Source: Alteromonas sp. a30 (GTDB lineage: Bacteria; Pseudomonadota; Gammaproteobacteria; Enterobacterales; Alteromonadaceae). Taken from it: a DNA stretch of 64,000 bases. The notes under the pieces were generated by a model. The model searched no databases. It saw nothing but the letters and a program-made list of their open reading frames with translations, and was not told where the DNA came from. The DNA is taken from positions 164,911-228,910 of the forward strand of contig NZ_JABEPE010000005.1 of assembly GCF_026788005.1 (NCBI RefSeq), read 5' to 3'. Both the position numbers and the translations under genes were made by a program. Shown here in pieces: positions 55,986-64,000 of this stretch. Numbering within the stretch: position 1 is the stretch's first letter; each line of letters starts with the position of its first letter.

Positions 55986-56474
55986 TTAACTACTAGCGAT
56001 AAAACTTGAGCTGTTCTTTAAATATTCAAAGAACCACTCAATAACAATTGAAAATTCGGGTATCAACATGGACTCTTGCCAGCTTACGGAACCGGAAAAC
56101 GGGGTAAAAGAATCCATAAAAAACAGCACAGCGCTGACAATTAACGCGCCACGCAGCAAACCAAAAACCGCACCTAACGCCCGATCGGTGCCAGATAATC
56201 CTGAGATATGGACCAACTGATGAACGAGATAGTTAATCAGACCACCTAAAATCAATGTCACCACAAACAAAATAGCAATAGCGACGCCATTACGCACAAT
56301 GTCGTCCTGGATATTCGTAAAATAAATGGCTAAGTAGGGATAAAAGTGTCTGGAAACGAAGAAAGCGGCAGTCCACACTAACAAAGAGATAGCTTCTTTA
56401 ACAAATCCCCTTGCGAGACTAATTAAAGTGGAAATAACAATGATGCCGAGGATAGTAAAGTCAATCCAATTCAT
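55986..56474 (-). CDS. cvpA: CvpA family membrane protein
   Basis: A 162-residue inner-membrane protein with four hydrophobic segments; the start MNWIDFTILGIIVISTLISLARGFVKEA is the CvpA signature. In other bacteria CvpA is linked to colicin V production and envelope stress resistance. It is encoded between dedD and purF, the conserved order. Confidence 0.92.
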   Translation of the reverse strand: MNWIDFTILGIIVISTLISLARGFVKEAISLLVWTAAFFVSRHFYPYLAIYFTNIQDDIVRNGVAIAILFVVTLILGGLINYLVHQLVHISGLSGTDRALGAVFGLLRGALIVSAVLFFMDSFTPFSGSVSWQESMLIPEFSIVIEWFFEYLKNSSSFIASS

Positions 56475-56545
56475 AGGTGCGAGCTGTGCCTCGATTTAAT
56501 GCGCGCGCATTCTAACAGATGAATCACCCCTTGTCTTTACGGATT

Positions 56546-57109
56546 TTAGTTCACCGTAAAAGGGGTAAGTTTTCCTTTCAATCCAGTTAGTTCTCGTAAG
56601 TGAGGCAGCGCTTTTTGTAAATTATCTTTTTCTAAATCCGGCCCAACAAATACTTTTGTTAGCAGCCCTGAACTCGTTTGTATGGGTCGAGTGAAGGTAC
56701 GATAACCAGCTTGCTCCAATTTATTCTGTAATTCCCGAACATTCTTCTGATGACGAAAGCTACCTAATTGAATGATCCAACCTGCATCACTGACGTCTTC
56801 TGAGCCTACTTCGCTAGCGTCTGCCAACACTTCCATTTCGTCAGAGCCATCATCCTTCGGAATAACACCAAATTCATCAACGGGTTTTTCATCAACAATT
56901 TCAACCTTGCGAGCAACAGCTTCCTCGACTTCTTGTATGGGAAAACTCTCTGCGGGAGATAATGTTCGCATTGCAGGAGGTTTGGGAAAGTTCTCAAAAT
57001 GGTCCTGACTACGTTGTTTTTCTCCATCCAGAACTTCAGGCAAAAATATCACTGCCAAAGCCACTAAAATAATAGTGCCGACTAATCTGTTTTGAAATGC
57101 AGAGGCCAA
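56546..57109 (-). CDS. dedD: SPOR-domain cell-division protein, DedD-like
   Basis: A 187-residue bitopic protein. The N-terminus FQNRLVGTIILVALAVIFLPEVLDG is the DedD membrane anchor, followed by a Pro/Glu-rich linker and a C-terminal SPOR domain (WIIQLGSFRHQKNVRELQNKLEQAGY to TKVFVGPD) that binds denuded peptidoglycan at the septum. It sits between folC and cvpA as expected. Confidence 0.92.
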   Translation of the reverse strand: MASAFQNRLVGTIILVALAVIFLPEVLDGEKQRSQDHFENFPKPPAMRTLSPAESFPIQEVEEAVARKVEIVDEKPVDEFGVIPKDDGSDEMEVLADASEVGSEDVSDAGWIIQLGSFRHQKNVRELQNKLEQAGYRTFTRPIQTSSGLLTKVFVGPDLEKDNLQKALPHLRELTGLKGKLTPFTVN

Positions 57110-57224
57110 GCAATACGCTCCTTTCCATCAAACTAAAAACGGGGAACATCAAAGGCTTAGGTAAATCACCCAGATGCTTTACTCACTCTCACAAGCGATT
57201 AAATGACTAAGAGCGATAAAGTTT

Positions 57225-57266
57225 AACGCATCGAACTTAGAATACAATCTAAGAATACGATGCGTT
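57225..57266. other. Bipartite hairpin between dedD and folC
   Basis: AACGCATCG (57225-57233) pairs with CGATGCGTT (57258-57266), and inside it CTTAG (57236-57240) pairs with CTAAG (57249-57253). It lies in the 175-bp gap after folC on the transcribed minus strand. There is no T-run, so RNA processing or transcript stabilisation is as likely as termination. Confidence 0.5.
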
Positions 57267-57284
57267 GTTGAGAATGGGATTTTG

Positions 57285-58535
57285 CTACGAATAGCTAGGT
57301 AAGACTTGTGCAACAGAATAAAATGACCCAAAAACCAAAATACAATCATCTTCAAATGCATCTTGTTTCGCTTTCTCAAGAGCGGCTTGAATAGAGTCGA
57401 AAGTTTTAACTTTCTCTTCTCCATCGATCGCTTCTAGCAACTGCTCGGTTGTTGCAGAGCGTGGCGTAGGCAACGGTGACGCATACCAAAATGCGCCAAG
57501 GCCCTTAAATGGCGCCAAACTTTCTGCCATATCTTTATCCGCTAACATGCCAAAAACCAAATGCAAATTACCACGATGCAATTTCAATAATTTTTGTTTA
57601 ACGTACTGCGTCGCATCAGGGTTATGTGCTACATCTAATACCACTAATGGGGCATTTCCGACAATTTGGAAGCGTCCGGGTAACGCCGCATTTCGACATA
57701 CAAACTGTGCTGCGGAGTTATCTAAGGGCCACTCCAGTAAAGTGGCACAGGCTAACGCGGTTGAGAGGTTTTGCCTTGGAATAGAGCGCTCAATAAGGCC
57801 ATTCAACCATTTTTCGCCGCAACGCCAATTCCACGTACTTTCCTTGGTATAAACAAACTCAAAATCCTGTTTTTGCCAAAGTGCTGTTACATTTAGGCGC
57901 TCGACTTCATCCAACAAAGTATGTGGTGGATCGACATCCCCTATCACAGCTAAGCCGTCCTTCCTTAAAATACCAGCCTTTTCTAACGCAATTGCTTCGC
58001 GTGTATCACCTAAATACTCTTGGTGATCCAAACCAATACTGGTAATAACAGCGAGTGTCGGTTCAACCACGTTGACTGAATCTAAACGACCTCCTAAACC
58101 CACTTCTAAAATAGCCACATCCAACTCGCTATCACTTAACAAACAGAGCGCAGCTAAAGTGCCAAATTCAAAGGGTGTAAGAGAGATATTGCCTCGAGCG
58201 GCTTCCACTTTTTCAAACGCTGCACAATGTGCCCGTTCGTCCAACATTTGGTTGTTGACTCTCACACGCTCGCGATAGTCTATAAAGTGTGGAGAGCTAA
58301 ACACTCCTACCCGTTTGTGCAGGTATAAAGCCAGTTGCTCGAGGGCAGCACAGGTTGTGCCTTTACCATTAGTGCCCGCAACAGTTATTACGGTAGCACT
58401 AAATTGAATGTTGAGATTTTGGTAAACCTCAGCAACGCGGTCGAGGCCAAGGTCAATTTGTTTTGAATGTAATGTATCGAGGTAAGCTAACCACTCAGCC
58501 AAACTGGTTGGTTGAGTGGTATGTACGTTTGTCAT
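57285..58535 (-). CDS. folC: Folylpolyglutamate/dihydrofolate synthase
   Basis: A 416-residue Mur-ligase-like enzyme: ATP loop [41 protein letters not shown] and [14 protein letters not shown]. It forms dihydrofolate and adds glutamates to folate. Its start overlaps the accD stop by four bases (accD-folC coupling, common in gammaproteobacteria). Confidence 0.95.
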   Translation of the reverse strand: MTNVHTTQPTSLAEWLAYLDTLHSKQIDLGLDRVAEVYQNLNIQFSATVITVAGTNGKGTTCAALEQLALYLHKRVGVFSSPHFIDYRERVRVNNQMLDERAHCAAFEKVEAARGNISLTPFEFGTLAALCLLSDSELDVAILEVGLGGRLDSVNVVEPTLAVITSIGLDHQEYLGDTREAIALEKAGILRKDGLAVIGDVDPPHTLLDEVERLNVTALWQKQDFEFVYTKESTWNWRCGEKWLNGLIERSIPRQNLSTALACATLLEWPLDNSAAQFVCRNAALPGRFQIVGNAPLVVLDVAHNPDATQYVKQKLLKLHRGNLHLVFGMLADKDMAESLAPFKGLGAFWYASPLPTPRSATTEQLLEAIDGEEKVKTFDSIQAALEKAKQDAFEDDCILVFGSFYSVAQVLPSYS

Positions 58536-59386
58536 ATCGCCTGTTTCGCATAATGGAGTTTATCGAGCAATCCAAACAATTTATCACGCATTTGACGACG
58601 ATCGACGATCATGTCGATAGCGCCCTTCTCTAACAAGAATTCACTACGCTGGAAACCTTCCGGCAATGTTTCTCGAACTGTCTGTTCGATAACTCTCGGA
58701 CCAGCAAAACCAATTAATGCGTTGGGTTCAGCAACATTAATATCGCCTAACATCGCTAAACTAGCAGAAACTCCGCCCATTGTCGGATCAGTTAATACTG
58801 AAATAAACGGCAATCCCTGCTTACTCATTTTCGCCAATGCAGCACTGGTTTTAGCCATTTGCATAAGCGATAACAAGGCTTCTTGCATTCGTGCCCCACC
58901 ACTGGCAGAGAAACAAACAAGGGGAAGATTGTGTTGTAAACAATATTCAACCCCTTTAACGAAGCGAGCTCCTACAACGGAAGCCATCGAGCCACCCATA
59001 AAGCTGAACTCAAAAGCAGCAACCACAATAGGTTGTCCTTTCAACTTGCCGTGCATAACAACAAGTGCATCTTTTTCATGTGTGCTTTTTTGTGCTGAAG
59101 AAATGCGGTCTTTATAACGCTTGGAGTCTTTAAACTTAAGCACATCTTGTGGCTCAAGCTCTGCACCAAGCTCAACTTTCTCCGATGCATCTAAGAAGTG
59201 ATTAATTCGCGCTCTTGCCCCAATTCTCATGTGATGTTCACACTTAGGACACACTTCTAACAGGCGCTCTAATTCAACTTTATACAAAGTTGCATTACAG
59301 CCTCCACATTTTGTCCAAACGCCTTCAGGTACGTTACTTTTCGTTGCCGATTGGGTACGCGGCAATATTTTTTGAATCCAACTCAT
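58532..59386 (-). CDS. accD: Acetyl-CoA carboxylase carboxyltransferase beta subunit
   Basis: A 284-residue protein starting at MSWIQKILP, the usual AccD N-terminus; an upstream in-frame Met at 59416 is less likely. A four-cysteine zinc finger is seen in CGGCNATLY and CPKCEHHMR, then the crotonase-like core [21 protein letters not shown] and [13 protein letters not shown]. It makes malonyl-CoA for fatty acid synthesis together with AccA, and supplies the same extender that the PKS needs. Confidence 0.95.
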   Translation of the reverse strand: MSWIQKILPRTQSATKSNVPEGVWTKCGGCNATLYKVELERLLEVCPKCEHHMRIGARARINHFLDASEKVELGAELEPQDVLKFKDSKRYKDRISSAQKSTHEKDALVVMHGKLKGQPIVVAAFEFSFMGGSMASVVGARFVKGVEYCLQHNLPLVCFSASGGARMQEALLSLMQMAKTSAALAKMSKQGLPFISVLTDPTMGGVSASLAMLGDINVAEPNALIGFAGPRVIEQTVRETLPEGFQRSEFLLEKGAIDMIVDRRQMRDKLFGLLDKLHYAKQAI

Positions 59387-59598
59387 ATGAAAATAAAGTT
59401 CCAGATTTTGAATCAATCACATCCACAACAGTGTAGATGAGTATAATTTTTCTTAATTTGCCGCAAATTGCAAGACCCAATTCAAACCATCAAGGCAATG
59501 AACTGAATAATATGCGACCAACGTGCTGCTAAAATGGTAAACTTAGCGATAATATAACGCTATTGTAACAACATAAATTTTTTGTCTGGTCTGAGAAC

Positions 59599-60387
59599 TT
59601 ACATTGACAAGAACAAAGGCCCGAGTTCCGGCGTTGGCAATGTAAACTCTTCAGGATAAGCCACCGCAACTAAATATAAACCATTTGCTTTTGCCGTTGC
59701 AGCCGCTTTCGTACGGTCCTTTTCTGCGAGTAACTGGGCGATCCACTCAATGGGCTGTGCACCAGTACCTACTTCGCATAATGAACCTACGATATTTCGC
59801 ACCATGTGATGTAAAAACGCATTCGCCTGAATATCAACAATAACGAAATCACCTTTACGCGTCACCTTAACATGATGCACATTTCGAAACGGAGTCTTAG
59901 ATTGGCACAATGCAGCTCGAAAAGCACTAAAGTCTTGTTCTCCTAGTAAACTTTGTGCAGCTTCGTGCATTTTCTCAGCATCTAACGGATGATAAAAGTG
60001 TGTAACTCCATGATAAAGAATACCGCCTCGTAATTGACTGTTGTAAATAATATAACGATAACGTCGAGAAGTAGCAGAAAAACGCGCATGGAAATCATCC
60101 GACACGTTTGTGGCCCATTTAACAGCAATAGTTTGAGGCAGATTAGCGTTTACACCGAAGGTCCAAGCTCTCATAGGGCGGGTATTAACCGAATCGAAAT
60201 GAACAACCTGATTGGTTGCATGAACCCCCGCATCAGTGCGCCCCGCACATTGAATTTCAACCGTTTCATCAGCAACAGATGAAAGTGCTTTTTCCAACTC
60301 TGCTTGAACACTATTAACATTTCGCTGACGCTGCCATCCAAAATACGCTGCGCCATCATACTCAATTCCTAAAGCAACCCTAGTCAT
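59599..60387 (-). CDS. truA: tRNA pseudouridine(38-40) synthase
   Basis: A 262-residue TruA enzyme. [19 protein letters not shown] opens the protein; the catalytic Asp lies in [18 protein letters not shown] (about residue 60), and [13 protein letters not shown] is conserved. It modifies the anticodon arm of several tRNAs. The gap of 212 bp to accD lacks the trpF gene that sits here in some relatives. Confidence 0.95.
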   Translation of the reverse strand: MTRVALGIEYDGAAYFGWQRQRNVNSVQAELEKALSSVADETVEIQCAGRTDAGVHATNQVVHFDSVNTRPMRAWTFGVNANLPQTIAVKWATNVSDDFHARFSATSRRYRYIIYNSQLRGGILYHGVTHFYHPLDAEKMHEAAQSLLGEQDFSAFRAALCQSKTPFRNVHHVKVTRKGDFVIVDIQANAFLHHMVRNIVGSLCEVGTGAQPIEWIAQLLAEKDRTKAAATAKANGLYLVAVAYPEEFTLPTPELGPLFLSM

Positions 60388-60479
60388 ATCTTTTAATCTC
60401 TACTTAGATAGTCGCGGATTCTATGATAAAGCGAGCCTCAACACAAAATCGCTAAAGCGCTTAAACTAGGCGAGTATGA

Positions 60480-61238
60480 TTACTGCTCGTAAACACACAA
60501 CAGTTCTTTCACTGCTATATTATGCTCAGATGGGTAGCCAAAAGCATTATTAATGTACTTCACGCCATCTATAATGGCATGACGATTAACATGACTATGA
60601 CCATAAATATGAATTTTGGAATTAAGTTGACGAATTTGCTCTTCTAACCCTTTACATCCCAGAACCGGATACACAAATCGGAAATTTTGTGGAATATAAG
60701 GAGGCATCAAGTCAATTCGGGGTAAAAAATGGGAGAAACTAATGACGGTATCGTTCTTGGTTTGCAAATGTTTGGTATTTTTTTGCAGGAAAAACTCGGT
60801 CACATCGGTTAACTTTGCATCTTCTGGCCATTTACATCGCCTGAAATCCATCCAATGATCGAGCAGCATCGCATCAGGCTCAGCGAAGCTAAAGTCATAC
60901 CAGCCATGCAAAGGCACAATCGACAAACTGCCGACATGATAAGGTTCAATAGAAACGTCACACTCGACAGCAACATTGCAGACATCTTCGAACTTATCTA
61001 AGGAATGGCCTTCTCTATCTTTTTCAATCCAAAGCTCATGATTACCGGGCACAAACATAACACGATGAAACTTGGTCACGAGTTGGTCAAAACTTTTTCG
61101 AAGCAAGTCCAAGCTTTCCGTAAGATCGCCCGCTAGTATGAGGATATCGTCTTGATAGTCATATCCAGAGAGACCAAATAACCATTCCATATTCTCTGTA
61201 TAATCAATGTGTACGTCAGATATTACGAAGACTCTCAT
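60480..61238 (-). CDS. Calcineurin-type metallophosphoesterase
   Basis: A 252-residue phosphoesterase with every metal motif: ISDVHIDY (DxH), LAGDLTES (GD), PGNHELW (GNHE), SFSHFLP and IYGHSHVNRH (GHxH). I start at ATG 61238 (MRVFVISDVH); a GTG three codons upstream is possible. It lies between truA and a stand-alone carrier-protein gene. The substrate is unknown. A link to the carrier, for example removal of phosphopantetheine, is speculative. Confidence 0.85.
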   Translation of the reverse strand: MRVFVISDVHIDYTENMEWLFGLSGYDYQDDILILAGDLTESLDLLRKSFDQLVTKFHRVMFVPGNHELWIEKDREGHSLDKFEDVCNVAVECDVSIEPYHVGSLSIVPLHGWYDFSFAEPDAMLLDHWMDFRRCKWPEDAKLTDVTEFFLQKNTKHLQTKNDTVISFSHFLPRIDLMPPYIPQNFRFVYPVLGCKGLEEQIRQLNSKIHIYGHSHVNRHAIIDGVKYINNAFGYPSEHNIAVKELLCVYEQ

Positions 61239-61743
61239 TAGTACCACTTGCTTTTTGACATTGCTTTATTCATACCTGTCGACCCTCAAGAGGATAACTG
61301 GACATCCTTGAAATTAATCCCCCGAGTCTTAACATTGTAGGGGGCCGCAACTCGTATATAAAAATACACACTATAACGGACACTTCGGTTAAGTCAATTG
61401 CCTAAGAACGGGTAAATTAACTTAAATTCAAAATAAGAAATATCTTACCAAACAATTGAAAAACAAAGCGTATTAATTTCAAAAAACGGTTTTCTTAAAG
61501 GGAAAAACATCCCTGCTTTTTTCATCTTTCTAATGGCATAAGTTTAATAAATTCTGTTCACTGTAAAGAAAAAACAGCCGATATTTCAGAGAATAAGACT
61601 GACTTTGTCAATCAAATGTAAACATAAGTAAGAAGATAATTTTGTTCAAAAAGGTATTTCCGTTATATATCAATGAACTATGATTTGTGAGTAATTGGGT
61701 TTTCTATTTACATCCCTGTCTTCCACATTAACCAAGGTAACTA
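61239..61743. other. Intergenic region between the ACP and phosphoesterase genes
   Basis: 505 AT-rich bases with no supported gene. A small hairpin (AGGAT/ATCCT with flanking TCA/TGA, 61286-61311) lies near the phosphoesterase start. The size suggests separate transcription of the two genes. Confidence 0.5.
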
Positions 61744-62010
61744 TCAATATTGAGACAACTTATTGGCATACACTTCGCAAAGATCACCTACTGTTTTAAT
61801 ATTTCGCATATTCACATCGTCGTTTTCAAACGGGTTAATTGAAAACGCATCCTCTAAATCAGCGACTAAAGCTACAATCGCTAACGAACTAAAACCGAGA
61901 TCATCAACAATGTCGAGGTTACTCATCAAATCAGGCGCACCATGTTCTTGCGACTGGGCAACATTAGCGATGACTTGTTCGACTTTTCGATAAATTTCAG
62001 TTTTCTTCAT
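61744..62010 (-). CDS. Stand-alone acyl carrier protein
   Basis: An 88-residue acidic carrier. The phosphopantetheine site is the second Ser of DDLGFSSLAIVALVADLEDAF (about residue 42), within a four-helix pattern; the classical DSL is SSL here. It lacks fatty-acid synthesis neighbours such as fabD or fabF, so it is not the housekeeping AcpP. It may serve a specialised ligase or biosynthetic pathway, possibly the PKS cluster 37 kb away or a function tied to the adjacent phosphoesterase. These are guesses. Confidence 0.85.
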   Translation of the reverse strand: MKKTEIYRKVEQVIANVAQSQEHGAPDLMSNLDIVDDLGFSSLAIVALVADLEDAFSINPFENDDVNMRNIKTVGDLCEVYANKLSQY

Positions 62011-62352
62011 TTACACGCATCACCTAGCAATGAAAATTGTTTAGCCTTAAAACATAAGAATAGCACTTATTTATGAGAGCGTTTTACAAGTAATGCCAAT
62101 ATGAAACTAATAAAATATCATACCTATGTTAAAAATAGCATAAGGTTAAATAAATACCTATACCCTATCCTGCCAATAACTTGAATGTGCCTTTGATAAG
62201 TAGCCTTGCGTAGCATAGCTTCAAATAAGCGTTTTTAGGCTGATAATTTTTTATACACTTAAGTTGACTACTTTTCAATCAACAATATTTTACGATAAAA
62301 AGAAAGAGCCGATTAAAACCGACCCTTAAATTGTTAAATGCTTAAATTGAGT
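62011..62352. other. Intergenic region between fimV and the ACP gene
   Basis: 342 AT-rich bases without a credible gene. It should contain the fimV 3' end signals and the promoter of the ACP gene. I could not identify a clean terminator or promoter. Confidence 0.5.
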
Positions 62353-64000
62353 TTAATTTTTAAGCTGAGCAATTAATGCGTTAATTTCCTCAGAGTCTTT
62401 GTCAGAGGCCTTATCTAGGAGTTCCATAAGAATCTCCCGAGCCGATTCGTGATCGTCTATTTCAATATAAGCCTTAGCAAGATCAAGTTGTGCAGCATTG
62501 CCAGAATCGCTGTCGACATCAATTAAATCTTCATCTCCTGGCGCTCCTGGATAATCAGACAGCAAATCATCAAGATTTAGATCTTGTTCCGGTTGCACCT
62601 GAGACTCCGCCATTAAGCTCTCTTCCAATAAGGTTTCTACATCAGTAAAGTCACTATCCAATTCGGCCGATAGCGCTTCTTCAGTCGACATTTCCGATGT
62701 GTCTAATGGCGTCACATCATCAGATTCAGTTTCTTCGCTTAATAATGCTTCTAAGTCTAAATCTGGGTTGTCAGGTAGCTCCAACTCTTTAGGCAAACCC
62801 TCTTCGGAAGACTGAGTTTCTTCCTGATTTTCATCAATGCTACTTAGCAGATCTTCAAAGCTAATATTTTCCAATTCCTCCAACATGGAGTCATCTTCTT
62901 GTTCCTCAGCATCTTCCGTGGTTTGAAGGCTTTGCTCTTGCTCAATATCTTTTTCTGCATCGGAGAGAATTGCAGCCAATTCTTCATCTTCTTCGTGCGC
63001 GATGCCAAACTCGAGATCGTCAAGCGGAGGTAAATCGTTATCTTGACCTTGCGCTTGTTGTGAAGCCTCTATCCCATCAGCAGCAGTAGGCACTTCATCT
63101 GCATTTTCTAACCACTCATCCAGTTCTTCGTCAGAAATAATATCTGATATTTCCTCAGAATGACTCTCGTTAGTATCTTGATGCCCCTCTGAGTCTTCCA
63201 ACCAATCATCTAAATCGGGCAAATCATCTAAGTCGGTTTCATCAATAACAGGCCCTGAGTCAGAGCTTACAGGCTGTTGCTTATTGCTGTGCTCATTTTC
63301 CAATTCGGGTGAAGGAGAATCTTCATCGAACGATACCGGGTTATCATTAGCTTCATCTTGCTCAGAAAACGCGGCTTCTAAATCTGCGTCCGTAATGTTA
63401 TATAAGCCATCTGAAGCTTCTTCGGCTTCGCGATTTACTTCGCTTGTCGCGTCCTCCGAGGAGTCTTCTACTGCATCATTAAGTTCACTTTCAAAATCTT
63501 CTAGAGCAGCTTCAAAACCCGCTAAATCTGGCTCATCTTCGGATGATGTTTGCTCTTTAGGCTCAACTATATAATCAACCAATTCGTCATGTTCCGATTC
63601 TAATTCAACCTCTTCTGACGCAGATTCTTGCGGCATTGTAGGCTGAGGTGAAACATCGTCAACGCTTGGCGCGTCTTCACCTATGTCGTCAAAAGAAACA
63701 TCTTCTTCTAATTCAAATGTTTCGGTTGTGGGATGTATTTCTGGCTCAGGTTCAACTTCTGGCTCAGGTTCAACTTCTAGCTCAGGCTCAACTTCTAGCT
63801 CAGGCTCAACTTCTAGCTCGGGTTCAACTTCTGGCTCAGGTTCAACTTCTGGTTCAGGCTCAACTTCTGGCTCAGGTTCAACTTCTGGTTCAGGCTCAAC
63901 TTCTAGCTCAGGTTCAACTTCTGGCTCAGGTTCAACTTCTGGCTCAGGTTCAACTTCTGGCTCAGGTTCAACTTCTGGCTCAGGTTCAACTTCTGGCTCA
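62353..64000 (-). CDS. fimV: FimV-like protein, N-terminus beyond the window
   Basis: At least 549 residues of a very acidic protein whose frame stays open to the right edge; the internal Met at 63636 is not the start. The last 70 residues ([33 protein letters not shown]) match the conserved FimV C-terminal TPR-like motif. The middle is Glu/Asp/Ser-rich, and from 63739 onward it consists of Glu-Pro-Val hexapeptide repeats. FimV is a peptidoglycan-binding inner-membrane hub for type IV pili and polarity. Location upstream of truA is the conserved pseudomonad-type order. The N-terminal LysM region would be outside the window. Confidence 0.88.
   Translation of the reverse strand, partial: EPEVEPEPEVEPEPEVEPEPEVEPEPEVEPELEVEPEPEVEPEPEVEPEPEVEPEPEVEPELEVEPELEVEPELEVEPEPEVEPEPEIHPTTETFELEEDVSFDDIGEDAPSVDDVSPQPTMPQESASEEVELESEHDELVDYIVEPKEQTSSEDEPDLAGFEAALEDFESELNDAVEDSSEDATSEVNREAEEASDGLYNITDADLEAAFSEQDEANDNPVSFDEDSPSPELENEHSNKQQPVSSDSGPVIDETDLDDLPDLDDWLEDSEGHQDTNESHSEEISDIISDEELDEWLENADEVPTAADGIEASQQAQGQDNDLPPLDDLEFGIAHEEDEELAAILSDAEKDIEQEQSLQTTEDAEEQEDDSMLEELENISFEDLLSSIDENQEETQSSEEGLPKELELPDNPDLDLEALLSEETESDDVTPLDTSEMSTEEALSAELDSDFTDVETLLEESLMAESQVQPEQDLNLDDLLSDYPGAPGDEDLIDVDSDSGNAAQLDLAKAYIEIDDHESAREILMELLDKASDKDSEEINALIAQLKN
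63739..64000 (-). repeat. 18-bp tandem repeats encoding E-P-E-P-E-V
   Basis: About 14.5 copies of an 18-bp unit (plus-strand form TTCTGGCTCAGGTTCAAC) run to the window edge, with scattered third-base changes such as GGCTCA/GGTTCA and TCTGG/TCTAG. All keep the frame of fimV. The total copy number is unknown because the array is cut. Confidence 0.95.

Noticed and set aside
62281..62345. Terminator after fimV (GAGCC...GACCC region)
   Set aside because: The arms are not true inverse complements, so no stable stem could be supported by eye.
63739..64000. CRISPR-like array
   Set aside because: Units are 18 bp with no spacers, stay in frame and encode a Glu-Pro-Val repeat inside fimV.

Overview
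The window reads as a chromosomal segment of a marine-type gammaproteobacterium. The right end carries the housekeeping order fimV / truA / accD-folC-dedD-cvpA-purF on the minus strand, typical of Pseudomonas, Alteromonadales, Oceanospirillales and Cellvibrionales relatives. Base composition is moderate, and aerobactin-type iron uptake, a Na+/proline symporter and FimV fit that group. I cannot assign a genus. No rRNA, tRNA, CRISPR array or insertion sequence was recognised.

Region 1 (1-24.3 kb, plus strand) is the right part of a hybrid NRPS/PKS cluster whose first gene begins outside the window. Visible order: KS(no AT)-ACP-C-A-PCP-E | C-A-PCP | KS-AT-cMT-ACP-terminal C-like domain. Then come a possible 21-codon ORF, two FtsX/MacB-type permeases, their ATPase, a periplasmic LolA-like protein, an outer-membrane barrel candidate, a type II thioesterase and a class I methyltransferase. 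My reading is a short N-acyl peptide carrying a C-methylated beta-keto extension (an aliphatic residue epimerised to D, then Val). It may be exported by a Lol-like, envelope-spanning ABC route.

Region 2 (24.4-38.7 kb) is a full aerobactin-type siderophore locus. A divergent iucC (minus strand) faces a tightly overlapping plus-strand operon: MFS exporter, iutA-like receptor, fhuC-, fhuD- and fhuB-like importer genes, a nitroreductase, a fused iucA-iucB and iucD. A Fur-box-like sequence overlaps the promoter of the operon.

Region 3 (39-44.3 kb) is an aromatic-degradation block: MarR regulator, MBL-fold protein, FAD-dependent phenol-type hydroxylase, DUF2783 and homogentisate 1,2-dioxygenase, with a palindromic operator candidate in the divergent promoter.

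Region 4 (44.4-54.4 kb) holds mixed genes: a receiver-TPR protein with a degenerate receiver, an Atm1-type ABC exporter, DUF3820, a small membrane protein with putP and proB, an MscS channel, an unknown protein and a secreted GH13 enzyme. A strong bidirectional terminator closes it.

Region 5 (54.4-64 kb, minus strand) is the housekeeping block, with a metallophosphoesterase and a stand-alone acyl carrier protein lying between truA and fimV. FimV is cut by the window edge inside a long run of 18-bp repeats encoding Glu/Pro/Val hexapeptides.
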